The notes: generated by a model not told the origin, from the sequence alone. Positions 49,399-60,082 are shown, counted from the stretch's first letter. The stretch is 64,000 bases of DNA from Gordonia sihwensis NBRC 108236 (GCF_000333035.1 NZ_BANU01000002.1:113569-177568), one strand, 5' to 3'. Translations and numbers: made by a program.

Positions 49399-51087
49399 GT
49401 GGAGATCGTGGGAATCGTCGTCGTGTGCGTGCTGGCGGTCGCCGGCGCCAACCAACTCGCCCCCCGTGTGCGGATCGCCGCGCCGTTGCTGCTGGTCGGT
49501 TTCGGGGTCGCCGTGAGCTACCTGCCGGGAGTCCCGCCTATCTGGGTGGATCCGGAGGTCGTGTTGATCGGCGTGCTTCCGCCGCTGCTGTACGCCGCGG
49601 CCGTGGCGCTGCCCGCGATGGACTTCAAGCGCGACTTCCAGGCGATCAGCGGACTGTCGATCGTGCTGGTCGTGATCAGCGCGCTCCTGCTGGGACTGCT
49701 CTTCATGCTGATACTGCCGGACGCGGATTACGCCACCGGCGTGGCGCTCGGTGCGATTCTCAGTCCCACCGACGCGGTCGCGACCACCACCGTCAAACGG
49801 GTCGGTGCGCCGCAGCGGCTCATCACGGTGCTCTCGGGGGAGAGTCTGTTCAACGACGCGAGCGCGCTGGTGGTGCTCCGCGCCGCGATCGCCGCGATGG
49901 CGGGCGGACTGTCGATGGTGGGCGTGGCCCTCTCGTTCGTCTGGGCGATCATCGGCGCCGTCATCGTCGGCGGCGCAGTGGGCTGGGTCTTCATCGTCGC
50001 CCGCGCGCGCATCTCGAACGCCGCGGTGGCGACGGCGGTCTCGTTCACCGCGCCCTACATCGCGTACGTGCCGACCGAGATCATGGGCGCCTCCGGACTG
50101 GTGGCCGCGGTGGCCGCCGGACTGGTGACGGGCCGAGGGTCGGTGCGCAGGCTCACCGCGGCGCACCGGCAGTCGGACCAGCAGACGTGGCGAACCGTCG
50201 AGTTGCTCTTGGAGGGCGGCGTCTTCCTGCTCATGGGACTCGAACTGAAGGCCCTGGTGATGGATGTGACGGCGAGCCACGAAAGCGTCATCCACGCCTT
50301 CTGGCCCGCGGCGATCGCGTTCGTGCTGTTGATGGTGATCCGGTGGGGATTCGTGATGACCCTGGTCGCGGCCATCTCCCGGCGGTCGCGCAGGGTGATC
50401 GCCCGGGAGCCGATTCTCGAGCAGATGCAGGACCGACTGGGAGATCCCGACGCGGCCGCCGACCGGCTGACGCGGCGGTTCCAGCGCCGGATCGACCGGC
50501 GGCTCGCGGACATCGAGTACTACCGGACCGAGTCGATCGGCTTCCGCGAAGGACACGTGGTGGTCTGGGCGGGGATGCGCGGTGTCGTCACGCTGGCCGC
50601 GGCGCAGACCCTCCCCGCCGACACGCCGTACCGTTCGCTGTTGGTACTCGTCGCCTTCGTCGTCGCGACCGGGTCGCTGATGATCCAGGGCAGCACGCTG
50701 GGTGCGTTCATCAAATGGATGAGGCTGCCCGACCACCGTGCCGACGCGGCGCGTGAACTGCAGCGGCTGAACCGGGAGATGGCCTCCATCAGCGTCGAAG
50801 TGCTCACCGACCCCGCTGTCTGTTCCGACAGCATGCTCGCCCGCAATGTGGAACAGGTGCGCTCGCTGGAGGCCTCCGACGACGGCGACCCCACCGGCGA
50901 CGTCCTGGACCGGCGTCTGCGCAACGCGGTCGAGATGCGGCGCGTCCGACGCGTCATCATCGACCGCCAGCGTGCCGAACTCATCGATCTCCGCGACCGC
51001 GGGGCCTACAGCTCGGAGGCCCTGACCTCCGCGCTCGCGCGCCTCGACGCGGAGGAGATCAGCCTCGACGCGCAGGCGAACCGGTGA
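49399..51087 (+). CDS. CPA1-family Na+/H+ antiporter
   Basis: Cation/proton antiporter, 562 aa, with about 12 membrane helices in the first ~400 residues. The ion-binding helix has GAILSPTDAVATTTV and SGESLFNDASALVVLR, and WAGMRGVVTLAAAQTLP is the conserved Arg segment. The C-terminal ~160 residues are cytoplasmic and helical, rich in Arg/Asp. Start GTG 49399 has AAGGGAGA upstream. It is divergent from the AurF gene. Confidence 0.87.
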   Translation: MEIVGIVVVCVLAVAGANQLAPRVRIAAPLLLVGFGVAVSYLPGVPPIWVDPEVVLIGVLPPLLYAAAVALPAMDFKRDFQAISGLSIVLVVISALLLGLLFMLILPDADYATGVALGAILSPTDAVATTTVKRVGAPQRLITVLSGESLFNDASALVVLRAAIAAMAGGLSMVGVALSFVWAIIGAVIVGGAVGWVFIVARARISNAAVATAVSFTAPYIAYVPTEIMGASGLVAAVAAGLVTGRGSVRRLTAAHRQSDQQTWRTVELLLEGGVFLLMGLELKALVMDVTASHESVIHAFWPAAIAFVLLMVIRWGFVMTLVAAISRRSRRVIAREPILEQMQDRLGDPDAAADRLTRRFQRRIDRRLADIEYYRTESIGFREGHVVVWAGMRGVVTLAAAQTLPADTPYRSLLVLVAFVVATGSLMIQGSTLGAFIKWMRLPDHRADAARELQRLNREMASISVEVLTDPAVCSDSMLARNVEQVRSLEASDDGDPTGDVLDRRLRNAVEMRRVRRVIIDRQRAELIDLRDRGAYSSEALTSALARLDAEEISLDAQANR

Positions 51088-51102
51088 GCGGCTGCGGCCC
51101 GG

Positions 51103-51402
51103 TCAGTCCACGATGACGCTGGGCAGTGCGCCGGTGAACCAGAGAAGCGAGAGCGCCAGCAGGAACCACGTCGCACCCTGCCAGATCTGCCACCGGCCGC
51201 CCGATTTCCAGTTCAGGTAGGTCCGGACCATCGCCGCCAGGGTCCCGAGGATCACGACGCTCGGGGCGGCGAGGATGAAGAACTCGTTGAGTCCGCCGCT
51301 GGTCGACATCGCCGCGATCAGCACCACGACTCCGAGTGCGACGGTGACGCAGACATGCGTCGCCGCGTCGCGGATCTCGCGCGGGGCGGTGGTGGTCGAC
51401 AT
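51103..51402 (-). CDS. Small membrane protein (99 aa)
   Basis: A 99-aa protein with three hydrophobic segments (VCVTVALGVVVLIAAMS, FFILAAPSVVILGTLAAMV, GATWFLLALSLLWFTGAL). Between them lies YLNWKSGGRWQIWQG. No known family; it resembles short actinobacterial transmembrane proteins of unknown role. It converges on the antiporter gene. Confidence 0.68.
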   Translation of the reverse strand: MSTTTAPREIRDAATHVCVTVALGVVVLIAAMSTSGGLNEFFILAAPSVVILGTLAAMVRTYLNWKSGGRWQIWQGATWFLLALSLLWFTGALPSVIVD

Positions 51403-51578
51403 CGTCAGGACACCTCGATTGCGTCGGGTTGGGGACGTTTGACCTCTATTGTACGGATCGACACACCCGGACCTAGTACCGATGCGGCGGCCGGGCTCTT
51501 GGTGAACAATGGGAGCCGAGGCTTAGTACGGAAGCCGACACAAGGGCTCCGGGCCGGTGTGAAGGAGAGCAGTCGCAA

Positions 51579-52445
51579 ATGAGCTTGATTCTGGTCGGCG
51601 TAGACGGATCGCCCGAATCGACCAATGCGGTTCGGTGGGCAGCTGCCGCGGCTGCCCTCGAGGACCTCGATCTGAAGATCGTCGCCGCATACAGCTCCAC
51701 CACCAGTGACTACGCCCCCGGCCTCGTGATCCCGCAGGATGTGATCGACGCGATCCGCAGCGAAGCAACCGGGTTCGTGCAGGAGGCCGCCGCCACCGCT
51801 CGCGAGGTGGCTCCGGACGTGAAGCTGAACGGCTCGATCGTCGAGGGAGACGCCGCTCGCGTGCTCCTCGAACTCGGCGAACACGCCCAGATCACCGTGC
51901 TCGGCACGCGCGGTCTGAGCAGTGTGAAGGGTCTGTTCCTCGGTTCGGTGAGCACCAGCGTCGCCGCGCACTCGAAGGGCCGCGTCGTGATCGTACCCGG
52001 CGGGGCCCTCGGCGGTGACGGACCGGTCGTGGTGGGCGTCGACGACTCCAAGATCAGCGACCCGGCGGTGGCCGAGGCGTACCGCCAGGCCGATCTGCGG
52101 AAGAAGAAGCTGGTCGCCGTGCACACCTGGACTCCGCTCGATGCCGACGCCCTGCACGGTTTCGGTCTCGACGAGCAGGAGATCGACGAGATGTCGCAGC
52201 AGGCGGTCGAGGCCGTCGCCGAGCGCATGGCCGGATACGGCCAGGACTACCCAGATGTGGAGGTGGAGCGCGTGGTGGTTCCGGAGGAGCCGGCGAAGGC
52301 GATCCTCGACGCCGCGGGCGACAAGGCCTCGCTGATCGTCATGGGCAGCCGTGGCCGCGGCGGCTTCACCGGACTGCTGCTGGGATCGCGCAGTCAGAAG
52401 GTGCTCCATCACGCGCAGGTGCCGGTGATGATCGTCCGCCGCTGA
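51579..52445 (+). CDS. Universal stress protein (two-domain)
   Basis: A 288-aa tandem UspA protein. Both domains have ATP-site features: LVGVDGSPESTNAVRWA and LGTRGLSSVKGLFLGSVS (domain 1), VVGVDDSKISDPAVAEA and MGSRGRGGFTGLLLGSRSQ (domain 2). Tandem USPs in mycobacteria are often induced in hypoxia or stationary phase under DosR, but I find no convincing DosR box upstream. Ribosome site GAAGGAG precedes ATG 51579. Confidence 0.92.
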   Translation: MSLILVGVDGSPESTNAVRWAAAAAALEDLDLKIVAAYSSTTSDYAPGLVIPQDVIDAIRSEATGFVQEAAATAREVAPDVKLNGSIVEGDAARVLLELGEHAQITVLGTRGLSSVKGLFLGSVSTSVAAHSKGRVVIVPGGALGGDGPVVVGVDDSKISDPAVAEAYRQADLRKKKLVAVHTWTPLDADALHGFGLDEQEIDEMSQQAVEAVAERMAGYGQDYPDVEVERVVVPEEPAKAILDAAGDKASLIVMGSRGRGGFTGLLLGSRSQKVLHHAQVPVMIVRR

Positions 52446-52476
52446 CGGCAGCGTCGGTAGCGAGACAGGGTTTCGA

Positions 52477-52508
52477 CAGGAGCCGGGCGCGGAAGCGCCC
52501 GGCTCCTG
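52477..52508 (+). terminator. Terminator after the universal stress protein gene
   Basis: A perfect 14-bp stem (52477-52490 with 52495-52508) closed by a GGAA tetraloop, 31 bp past the stop. No T run, as usual for this GC level. Confidence 0.8.
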
Positions 52509-52585
52509 CACGTTCGCGGCGGCCGCCGACCGTCGCCGACCGGATGAGCGGGCCGGTCGCGCGCACCCGATAATCTGAGTCCACA

Positions 52586-53800
52586 ATGAAGAACCTGCCT
52601 CGCGGACTGTGGATCCTGCTGATCGCGAACGCCGTGATCGCGCTCGGCTTCGGTCTCATCGCCCCGGCGCTGCCGATCTTCGCCAAGACCTTCGACGTGT
52701 CGTCGGCGGCGGCCGGGTTCGTGGTCTCGGCGTTCGCGCTGATGCGGCTGCTGTTCGCGCCCGCAGGCGGCCGTCTGGTGACGATCCTCGGGGAACGCAA
52801 GATCTACCTGACCGGATTGCTGATCGTCGCGCTGAGCACCGCGGCCTGCGCGTTCGCGCAGAGCTACTGGCAACTGCTGGTGTTCCGGGCGGCGGGCGGC
52901 ATCGGTTCGACGATGTTCACCGTCTCGGCGATGGCATTGCTGATCCGGCTCTCGCCCCAGGAGGTTCGGGGACGGGCCTCCGGATACTTCTCGGCGGGCT
53001 TTCTCGTCGGCAACCTCACCGGACCGCTGATCGGTGCGGCGCTGGTGGACTTCGGTCTCCGTCTGCCGTTCGTGGTGTACGCGATCGCGTTGCTGGTCGC
53101 GACCGCTGTGGTGGCGACGTTCATGCCCCCTCCGCCCGAGCCGCAGCGCGCCGACGCGGCCGACGCGGTCCTGCCCGCTGCGCCGGCGTTCTTCGCGTCG
53201 CTGCGACAGCGCGAATACCGCGCGATCCTGACTTCGAACTTCGCGCAGGGCTGGGCGTCGATGGGGGTCCGCGTGGCACTGGTGCCGATCTTCGTCCAAG
53301 ACGGGCTCGGTTACGGGACGGCCTGGGCGGGCATCATTCTGGCGTGCTACGCCGCGGGCAACATGATTGCGATCCTGCTGTCGGGCCGGTTGTCGGATCG
53401 ATACGGGCGACGAGCGGTGATGATCCCCGGACTGATCGTGGCCGCTGCGGGGACGCTGCTGCTGGGCTATTCGCCCGACATCTGGATCGCGCTGGCGCTG
53501 ACCGCCGTCGCCGGCGTCGGCTCAGGCCTGTTCGCACCCACGCACCAGGCCGCGCTCGGCGACATGCTGGCGGGCAAGCGGCGTGGCGGATCCGCGCTCG
53601 CGGCCTACGGCATGGCCTCCGACCTCGGCGCGGTGTCGGGCCCGATCCTCACCGGTCTCGTCGCAGACGTCTTCGGTTTCGGCCCGGCCTTCATCGTGAC
53701 GGGCTGTGTGGTGCTGCTGGCCCTGGCGATGTGGCTGGTCACACCGCGTCAGCTCACGACCAGCTCGGCAACCAGATCTGCTGACCCCATTCGACGTTAG
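52586..53800 (+). CDS. MFS transporter (DHA1-like)
   Basis: Drug/metabolite efflux-type major facilitator, 404 aa, with 12 hydrophobic helices. The loop 2-3 motif is GGRLVTILGERKIYLTG and the loop 8-9 counterpart is SGRLSDRYGRRAVMIPG. Motif C-like GYFSAGFLVGNLTGPLIG is in TM5, marking an exporter. The last 47 bp overlap the convergent pmt gene. Substrate unknown. Confidence 0.88.
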   Translation: MKNLPRGLWILLIANAVIALGFGLIAPALPIFAKTFDVSSAAAGFVVSAFALMRLLFAPAGGRLVTILGERKIYLTGLLIVALSTAACAFAQSYWQLLVFRAAGGIGSTMFTVSAMALLIRLSPQEVRGRASGYFSAGFLVGNLTGPLIGAALVDFGLRLPFVVYAIALLVATAVVATFMPPPPEPQRADAADAVLPAAPAFFASLRQREYRAILTSNFAQGWASMGVRVALVPIFVQDGLGYGTAWAGIILACYAAGNMIAILLSGRLSDRYGRRAVMIPGLIVAAAGTLLLGYSPDIWIALALTAVAGVGSGLFAPTHQAALGDMLAGKRRGGSALAAYGMASDLGAVSGPILTGLVADVFGFGPAFIVTGCVVLLALAMWLVTPRQLTTSSATRSADPIRR

Positions 53801-55328
53801 AGATCGGCGCGCCGGTCAGAACCGGCCAGAGCCACACGAAGTTCGCGATCACCAGCGCGATGTACAGCGAGACCACCAGGACGCTGATCAGCCGTCTCTC
53901 CGATGTGGCGCCGCGGGGTGCGGCGCGCAGGAGGTCGCCGCAGACCAGTGCCAACCCCATCACCAGGAACGGGGCCATCGCCGTGGCGTAGAAGAAGTAC
54001 ATCTGCCGGTCGATGTCGGCGAACCAGGGCAGGATGCCCGCGCCGTATGCGGCCAGGACCGCCGCGTAGCGCCAGTCGCGGCGGGACACGATGCGCCAGA
54101 GCGCCCACACGATCATCGGCAGCGACAGCCACCACATCGCCGGCGTCCCGATCAGCATCTGCGCACGCACGCAGTCCGAACCACCGCATTGATCAGGCCC
54201 GTAGGAGATGGCGTAGAGCATCGGACGCAGACCCATGGGCCAGGTCCAGGGTTTCGACTCCCACGGATGGTGATTGCCCGCCGCGTTGGTCAGCCCGGCG
54301 TGGAACTCGAGGATGCCCGACTCGTAGTACCAGAACGACCGGACGGCCGCAGGCACCCAGGAGAACGGGCCGCCGGTGCCGATCTTCTCTCCGACCACGT
54401 AACGGTAGACCGAGGTCTCGGACGAGAACCACGGTGCGAAACTCGCCACGTACATGAGGAAGGGGAGCACGCCCAGTGACGCCGCCGACGGGATCAGGTC
54501 GCGTCGCAGCACACCGACCCACGGACGCCGGAGGCGGTAGGCGCGGCGTGCCGAGACGTCGAAGGCCAGTGAGAGCAGCGTGAACACGATGACGAAATAG
54601 GCGCCCGACCATTTGACGCCGCAGGCCAGCCCCAGCATCACCCCGGCGGTGAACCGGTACCAGCGGAAGCCGAAGCGCGGACCGAAGGGGGAGTCGTCCA
54701 TCCGGCCCTGCAGCCACACCCGGTGCATGCGCTGGCGCATCTGATCGCGGTCGGCGATCAAGGCGGCGAAAGCGAGCACGATGAACAGGATCTGGAAGAT
54801 GTCGAGCATCCCCATGCGGGACTGCACGAACAGCACGCCCTCGCAGATCGCGAAGACGCCGGCGATCGCGCCGATCAGCGTCGACCGCGCCATCCGCCGG
54901 ACCGTCAGATACACCGCGAGCACGATGATCACACCCGAGACCGCCGACATGAAACGCCAGCCCATCGGGTTGTAGCCGAACATCCATTCGCCGCCCGCGA
55001 GGATCCACTTGCCCACGGGCGGGTGGACCACCAGGCCGTACGCGGGATTGTCCTCGATGAAGTTGCCGCCGGTCAGGACCTGCCATCCCTGCGGGACGTA
55101 GTGCTTCTCGTCGAAGACCGGTGTGCCCTTGTCGGTCGGGTGCTGCAGATCCCAGAACCTGGTGGCCACCGCGATGAGGACCAGGATCGCGCCGACGACG
55201 GTGCCGCGGAGCCGGTCGGTGGGCCCGAACACCGGCTCCGGGACGCGCGGACCGGGTGCCGTGCCGAGGTCTTCGGTGAGCGCGCGGTCTTCCGCGGTCG
55301 CGCGGTCGAGGATGGCGGCGGGGGTCAC
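53754..55328 (-). CDS. pmt: Dolichyl-phosphate-mannose-protein mannosyltransferase (PMT)
   Basis: Membrane O-mannosyltransferase (GT39, Rv1002c-like), 524 aa, which transfers mannose from polyprenyl-phosphomannose to Ser/Thr of exported proteins during Sec translocation. The first external loop has the catalytic DExx-type acid in FDEKHYVPQGWQVLTGG; the hydrophobic profile shows 9-11 helices, with VHPPVGKWILAGGEW as a family block. GTG 55328 starts it, divergent from rsmI by 35 bp, exactly the M. tuberculosis arrangement. Confidence 0.92.
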   Translation of the reverse strand: MTPAAILDRATAEDRALTEDLGTAPGPRVPEPVFGPTDRLRGTVVGAILVLIAVATRFWDLQHPTDKGTPVFDEKHYVPQGWQVLTGGNFIEDNPAYGLVVHPPVGKWILAGGEWMFGYNPMGWRFMSAVSGVIIVLAVYLTVRRMARSTLIGAIAGVFAICEGVLFVQSRMGMLDIFQILFIVLAFAALIADRDQMRQRMHRVWLQGRMDDSPFGPRFGFRWYRFTAGVMLGLACGVKWSGAYFVIVFTLLSLAFDVSARRAYRLRRPWVGVLRRDLIPSAASLGVLPFLMYVASFAPWFSSETSVYRYVVGEKIGTGGPFSWVPAAVRSFWYYESGILEFHAGLTNAAGNHHPWESKPWTWPMGLRPMLYAISYGPDQCGGSDCVRAQMLIGTPAMWWLSLPMIVWALWRIVSRRDWRYAAVLAAYGAGILPWFADIDRQMYFFYATAMAPFLVMGLALVCGDLLRAAPRGATSERRLISVLVVSLYIALVIANFVWLWPVLTGAPISNVEWGQQIWLPSWS

Positions 55329-55363
55329 CTGTGCGATGGTAGCCGGATCAGTAGTCTGAGTCG

Positions 55364-56236
55364 GTGACCAGTAGTGACGGACAGTCGAGCGCAGCGGGGG
55401 CCGGACGGCTGGTGCTGGCCGGGACTCCGATGGGACAGCCCGGCGACGCGTCGCCCCGGCTCCGCGAGGCGCTCGGTTCGGCCGACATCGTGGCCGCCGA
55501 GGACACTCGCCGGACTCGTGCGCTGGCGGCGGCGCTCGACGTCGAGATCAACGGCCGGGTGATCAGCTACTACGACCAGGTGGAAGCGTCCAGAGCGCCG
55601 GCTCTGGTGGAGGCGATCGTCGGGGGAGCGACGGTGCTGCTGGTGACCGATGCGGGGATGCCGTCGGTGAGCGATCCCGGCTACCGGCTGGTGGTCGCGT
55701 GTGCCGACGCGGGGCTGCCGATCACGTGTCTGCCGGGTCCGTCCGCGGTGACGACCGCGCTGGCGCTGTCGGCGATGCCGTCCGAACGGTTCTGCTTCGA
55801 CGGCTTCGCTCCCCGCAAACAGGGCGCGCGCCGGGACTGGCTGGCCGAACTGCGCACGCAGCCGCGCACGGTCGTGTTCTTCGAATCTCCGCACCGGCTG
55901 GCGCAGACTCTCGCCGACGCCGCCGATGTGCTGGGTCCGGACCGCCGCGCCGCGGTCTGCCGGGAGCTCACCAAGACCTATGAGGAGGTGCGGCGTGGCC
56001 GGCTCGACGAGCTCGCCGAGTGGGCGGCCGATGGCGTCAAAGGCGAGATCACCGTCGTGATCGCCGGAGCGTCCGAGACGGACGAGACGGTGGGACTCGA
56101 CGAGGTGGTGGAGCGGGCCCGCCGGCTCGCAGACTCGGGGCTGCGGCTGAAGGACGCGTCCGCCCGGGCCGCCGCCGGTACCGCCTACTCGCGGCGGGAC
56201 GTGTACCAGGCCGTGCTGGAGAGCCGAGGGGAGTGA
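55364..56236 (+). CDS. rsmI: 16S rRNA (cytidine(1402)-2'-O)-methyltransferase RsmI
   Basis: SAM-dependent tetrapyrrole-methylase-fold enzyme, 290 aa, which methylates C1402 of 16S rRNA. Motifs: VLAGTPMGQPGDASPRL (family GTPIGN site with substitution), VAAEDTRRTRAL, VTDAGMPSVSDPGYRLV, CLPGPSAVTTALALS and FFESPHRL. Length is normal. Divergent from pmt; the TDT transporter follows after 2 bp. Confidence 0.93.
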   Translation: MTSSDGQSSAAGAGRLVLAGTPMGQPGDASPRLREALGSADIVAAEDTRRTRALAAALDVEINGRVISYYDQVEASRAPALVEAIVGGATVLLVTDAGMPSVSDPGYRLVVACADAGLPITCLPGPSAVTTALALSAMPSERFCFDGFAPRKQGARRDWLAELRTQPRTVVFFESPHRLAQTLADAADVLGPDRRAAVCRELTKTYEEVRRGRLDELAEWAADGVKGEITVVIAGASETDETVGLDEVVERARRLADSGLRLKDASARAAAGTAYSRRDVYQAVLESRGE

Positions 56237-56238
56237 GC

Positions 56239-57315
56239 GTGGCACGGCTGCGCGGTCTCGACGACGTGATTCGCGAGCTGAATCCCGCCTACTTCTCCCT
56301 GGTGATGGCTACCGGGATCGTGTCGATCGCGACCGAGATCGAAGGCTGGCGGCTGCTGTCGGTGATCCTGATGTGGATCACCGGTCTCGCCTTCGGCGTG
56401 CTGCTGCTGCTCAATGCGGCCCGGCTCGCCCGGCATCGCGACGCGGTGGTCTTCGACCTCCGGGTGCCGAACCGCACTTTCGGCTTCTTCACCGTCGTCG
56501 CGGCGACGAGTGTGCTCGGGACCCGGCTGATGCTCGACGGCCATCTCGTCGCGGCCCTGGTGCTGCTGGGCTTCGCCGCCTCGATGTGGCTGGTCCTGGG
56601 TTATGCGCTGCCGCCGATGGCGTTCACCGCACGCATCGGCCAGTCGCAGCTCGAGCGGGCCGACGGCACCTGGTTCCTCTGGGTGGTGGCGACGCAGTCG
56701 GTGGCCGTTCTCGCCGCCGCCGTTCAGCCCCACGTCACCAGCGGTCAGGCCGAGCTCGCGCTGCTGGCCGCGCTGTGCTGGGCGGTCGGGGTGTTCCTCT
56801 ACATGGCCGTGGCTCTGTTCGTGGCCGCGCGAATATTCATGCACCATCCGAAACCGGACCAGTTGAGCGGCGCGTACTGGATCGCGATGGGGGCGACGGC
56901 GATCACCGTGGTCGCGGGCGCGAACATCGAGAGCATGGCGGACGTGCCGGTGCTGGACGTGATGCGCGGAACCGTCGAATCGGTGTCGGTCTTCTTCTGG
57001 GCGTTCGGTACCTGGCTGGTACCGCCGTTGCTGTTCGCCGGGTACTGGCGGCATATCCGCCACCGGATACCACTCCGCTACGACGCCTCGTTCTGGGCCA
57101 TCGTGTTCCCGCTCGGCATGTACGGAGTCGGCAGTCACCAGATCGGCTCGGTGAACGGTATCCCGCTGATCGATCACATCGGGCACGTCGAGATCTGGAT
57201 CGCCACGGCGGCCTGGTTCGTGACCTTCGCGGGGTTCGCGGCTTCGCTGGCCGGTCGGTCGCCCCGGCTGCTGCCGCTGCGGTCTATCGAGAACGCGGGC
57301 CCGGATGCACGGTGA
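56239..57315 (+). CDS. TDT-family (SLAC1-like) transporter
   Basis: Tellurite-resistance/dicarboxylate transporter family membrane protein, 358 aa, with ten hydrophobic helices. The start NPAYFSLVMATGIVSIATEI is the family mark, and the end has FPLGMYGVGSHQIGS. These channels pass anions such as sulfite, nitrate or malate; the substrate is not predictable. GTG 56239 has GAGGGGA 7 nt upstream; the GTG at 56233 that overlaps the rsmI stop is too close to it. It overlaps pabB on the other strand by 32 bp. Confidence 0.82.
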   Translation: MARLRGLDDVIRELNPAYFSLVMATGIVSIATEIEGWRLLSVILMWITGLAFGVLLLLNAARLARHRDAVVFDLRVPNRTFGFFTVVAATSVLGTRLMLDGHLVAALVLLGFAASMWLVLGYALPPMAFTARIGQSQLERADGTWFLWVVATQSVAVLAAAVQPHVTSGQAELALLAALCWAVGVFLYMAVALFVAARIFMHHPKPDQLSGAYWIAMGATAITVVAGANIESMADVPVLDVMRGTVESVSVFFWAFGTWLVPPLLFAGYWRHIRHRIPLRYDASFWAIVFPLGMYGVGSHQIGSVNGIPLIDHIGHVEIWIATAAWFVTFAGFAASLAGRSPRLLPLRSIENAGPDAR

Positions 57316-58483
57316 AGCCGACGATCGAGGCCGCCTTGTCGAGGCATTCCTGCCACTCCGCCGCCGGTGACGAGTCGATGGTGATCCCGCCGCCGACGCC
57401 GAGCGTGAGGCCGCCGTCGGGGCCGACGGCCACCGTGCGGATCGCCACGTTGAGATCGAGCAGGCCGCCCGGGCCCGCGACGCCCACCGCGCCGCAGTAG
57501 ATCCCGCGCGCGTGATCCTCCCAATCCGCGAGCAACTCGGCCGCGCGGATCTTCGGGGTTCCGGTGACCGATGCGGGTGGGAAGGCGGCATCGAGCAGGG
57601 AGCGGTTGCCGACCTCCGCACGCAGGGTCGCGGCCACCGTCGACACCAGATGCCACACGCCCGGGGCGCCGACCACCGTCAGCAGATCGGGCACGGTCAC
57701 CGATCCGGTGCGCGCGACGCGCCCGAGATCGTTGCGGACGAGGTCGACGATCATCACGTTCTCGGCCACGTCCTTGGTGGACGCGGCGAGTACCGCTGGG
57801 TCGGCGGCGGCCGGAGCCGTGCCTTTGATGGGCGACGACGTCACCCGGTCGCCCCGCCGGTCCAGGAACGACTCGGGGCTGAAGCTCGCGACGGATCCCC
57901 AACCACCGGACAACCAGGCCGCCTTCGCCGGCGCCGTGGCGGCGGCGATGTCGGCGAAGAAATCGATGGGCCGGCCGTCGAGCTGCCCGTGGAACTGCGT
58001 GCAGACGCATGCCTGGTAGACCTCGCCGTCGGCGATGGCGTTGAGGCACTTCTGGACGGCGAACAGATGTCGGTCCCGGTCGGGGGAGACCCATTCGGCC
58101 GACCACCGCCTCGACTCGGGTGGAGCCGCCGCCTCCAGCGCCGCCCGGGCCCAGTCCGGCAGCGGGGCACCGGTGGCGGTGTTCCACGACCATTCGCCGT
58201 GCGACAACGTCAGCACTCCGTCGGTGACGCCCCCGACCACCGAGGGCAGCGGGGACTCCTCAGCCCGGACGGGGAATCCGAGTGCGCCGAACCAGTACCC
58301 GTCGGGCCGGTCGGGTGGCGCGAGCCCGGGGACCAGTTCGATCGACGGTGCGATCACCGCGTCGGCATCGGCCCAGTCACCGATCAGCCCGGCCGGGCCG
58401 GGCAGTCCGCGATCGGCGGCGGCCGCGTGGAATGAGCGGAGGACGTCGAGCGCGGAGGGTCCCCGCGCCGGATCACGAGTCAT
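57284..58483 (-). CDS. pabB: Aminodeoxychorismate synthase component I
   Basis: Chorismate-utilising enzyme, 399 aa, which with PabA makes 4-amino-4-deoxychorismate for folate. Motifs: [23 protein letters not shown] (with the Lys that distinguishes ADC/anthranilate synthases), [35 protein letters not shown] and [10 protein letters not shown]. It is shorter than the E. coli enzyme, lacking part of the N-terminus. Matches Rv1005c by position. ATG 58483 overlaps the upstream metG stop. Confidence 0.9.
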   Translation of the reverse strand: MTRDPARGPSALDVLRSFHAAAADRGLPGPAGLIGDWADADAVIAPSIELVPGLAPPDRPDGYWFGALGFPVRAEESPLPSVVGGVTDGVLTLSHGEWSWNTATGAPLPDWARAALEAAAPPESRRWSAEWVSPDRDRHLFAVQKCLNAIADGEVYQACVCTQFHGQLDGRPIDFFADIAAATAPAKAAWLSGGWGSVASFSPESFLDRRGDRVTSSPIKGTAPAAADPAVLAASTKDVAENVMIVDLVRNDLGRVARTGSVTVPDLLTVVGAPGVWHLVSTVAATLRAEVGNRSLLDAAFPPASVTGTPKIRAAELLADWEDHARGIYCGAVGVAGPGGLLDLNVAIRTVAVGPDGGLTLGVGGGITIDSSPAAEWQECLDKAASIVGFTVHPGPRSR

Positions 58484-60051
58484 GCGTCCGCGGCGGGACT
58501 TTCCTGGCGCGGAAACACCGGGGCGGGCTTCGGCAGGGCGGTGCCCGGCGTCAGCCGGTCGGCGACGGCGGTGAACCGGCGATCGGCATCATCTGAGCCG
58601 ACGGCGAGCAGATCGAGCAGGGTGGAGGCCGACTGCGGCATCACCGGCTGCACCAGCAGTGTCACGATGCGCACCACTTCGGCGCATACGTAGAGCACGG
58701 TGGCGGTGCGGTCGAGGTCGGTCTTGGCGAGCTTCCACGGCTCCTGCGCGGAGACGTACCGGTTGGCGTCGGCCAGCACCGACCACAGTGCTTCGAGCCC
58801 GAGGTGAATGGCCTGCTTGTCGAACTGTTCACGGACGCGCGGCAGCAGAGCGTCGGCGGCGTCGAGCAGGGCTCGGTCCTCGGCCGTGAACGGACCCGGC
58901 TCGGGCACCTGCGACCCGAAGTACTTGCCGATCATGCTGAGGGTGCGCTGGGCGAGGTTGCCGTACTCGTTGGCGAGATCGGAGTTGTTGCGCGAGACGA
59001 TCGCCTCCGCCGAGTAGGAGCCGTCCTGCCCGTACGACACTTCGCGGAGGAAGAAGTAGCGCACCGTGTCGAGCCCGAACTTCTCGACCAGTTCGTGCGG
59101 GTCGACGACGTTGCCCACCGACTTGCTCATCTTCTGGCCGCGGTTGAACAGGAAGCCGTGCGCGAAGACCCGTTTCGGGACGTCGATGCCGGCGCTCATC
59201 AAGAAGGCCGGCCAGTAGACGCAGTGGAATCGGATGATGTCCTTGCCGATGATGTGCAGGTCGGCGGGCCAGTAACGTTCCAGCGTCTGCTGGTCGTCCG
59301 GGAAACCGACTCCGGTGAGGTAGTTGGTGAGGGCGTCCACCCACACGTACATCACGTGCTCGGGCGCGCCCGGGACCTTCACGCCCCAGTCGAAGGTGGT
59401 GCGCGAGATGGAGAGGTCGTTGAGGCCGCCCGCGACGAAGCTGCGGACCTCGTTGCGCCGCACGTCCGGTCCGATGAACTCGGGATGCTCGTCGTACAAC
59501 GCGAGGAGACGGTCCTGATAGTTGGAGAGGCGGAAGAAGTAGGTCTGCTCCTCGGTCCAGGTGAGGACGTGACCGTTCTCGGTCGCAACGCGGTTGCCGT
59601 CCTCGTCGACGGTCGTCTCGTCCTCGGTGAAGAAGGCCTCGTCGCGGACGTCGTACCAGCCGGCGTAGGAGTCGAGGTAGATGTCGCCCGCCGCCTCCAT
59701 CCGCTTCCAGATCTCCTCCGACGCCCGGTGGTGGTCGGAGTCGGTGGTGCGGATGAACCGGCTCAGATCGGTGCCGAGCGCGGCGTGCAGCGCCTCGAAG
59801 CGATCGGAGTTGGTCTTCGCCAGTTCCGCGGTGGAGACGCCCTCCTTCTCCGCGGTCTGCTGCATCTTCTGACCGTGCTCGTCGGTGCCGGACTGGAACC
59901 GGACGTCGAAGCCGTCCAGCGCCTTGAATCGCGCGAGGACGTCCGCGGAGATGAACTCATAGGCGTGCCCGATATGCGGGGCGCCGTTCGGGTACGCGAT
60001 GGCGGTGGTGATGTAGAAGGGCGACGACGCGCCAAAGGACTCGCTCGGCAT
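58480..60051 (-). CDS. metG: Methionyl-tRNA synthetase
   Basis: Class I aminoacyl-tRNA synthetase, 523 aa. HIGH is [11 protein letters not shown] (about 18-28) and KMSKS is [24 protein letters not shown] and the tryptophan-rich [22 protein letters not shown] are family marks. The zinc knuckle is short, as in the M. tuberculosis form. ATG 60051 fits the usual N-terminus ([11 protein letters not shown]); the longer frame to 60198 is unsupported. Confidence 0.95.
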   Translation of the reverse strand: MPSESFGASSPFYITTAIAYPNGAPHIGHAYEFISADVLARFKALDGFDVRFQSGTDEHGQKMQQTAEKEGVSTAELAKTNSDRFEALHAALGTDLSRFIRTTDSDHHRASEEIWKRMEAAGDIYLDSYAGWYDVRDEAFFTEDETTVDEDGNRVATENGHVLTWTEEQTYFFRLSNYQDRLLALYDEHPEFIGPDVRRNEVRSFVAGGLNDLSISRTTFDWGVKVPGAPEHVMYVWVDALTNYLTGVGFPDDQQTLERYWPADLHIIGKDIIRFHCVYWPAFLMSAGIDVPKRVFAHGFLFNRGQKMSKSVGNVVDPHELVEKFGLDTVRYFFLREVSYGQDGSYSAEAIVSRNNSDLANEYGNLAQRTLSMIGKYFGSQVPEPGPFTAEDRALLDAADALLPRVREQFDKQAIHLGLEALWSVLADANRYVSAQEPWKLAKTDLDRTATVLYVCAEVVRIVTLLVQPVMPQSASTLLDLLAVGSDDADRRFTAVADRLTPGTALPKPAPVFPRQESPAADA

Positions 60052-60082
60052 AGTAGCCCGATTGTACGTGCTCGCGATTCGT

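Noticed and set aside
51420..51578. DosR box upstream of the universal stress protein
   Set aside because: Stretches such as GGACCTAG and GGGACG are present, but no palindrome close to the DosR consensus can be aligned.
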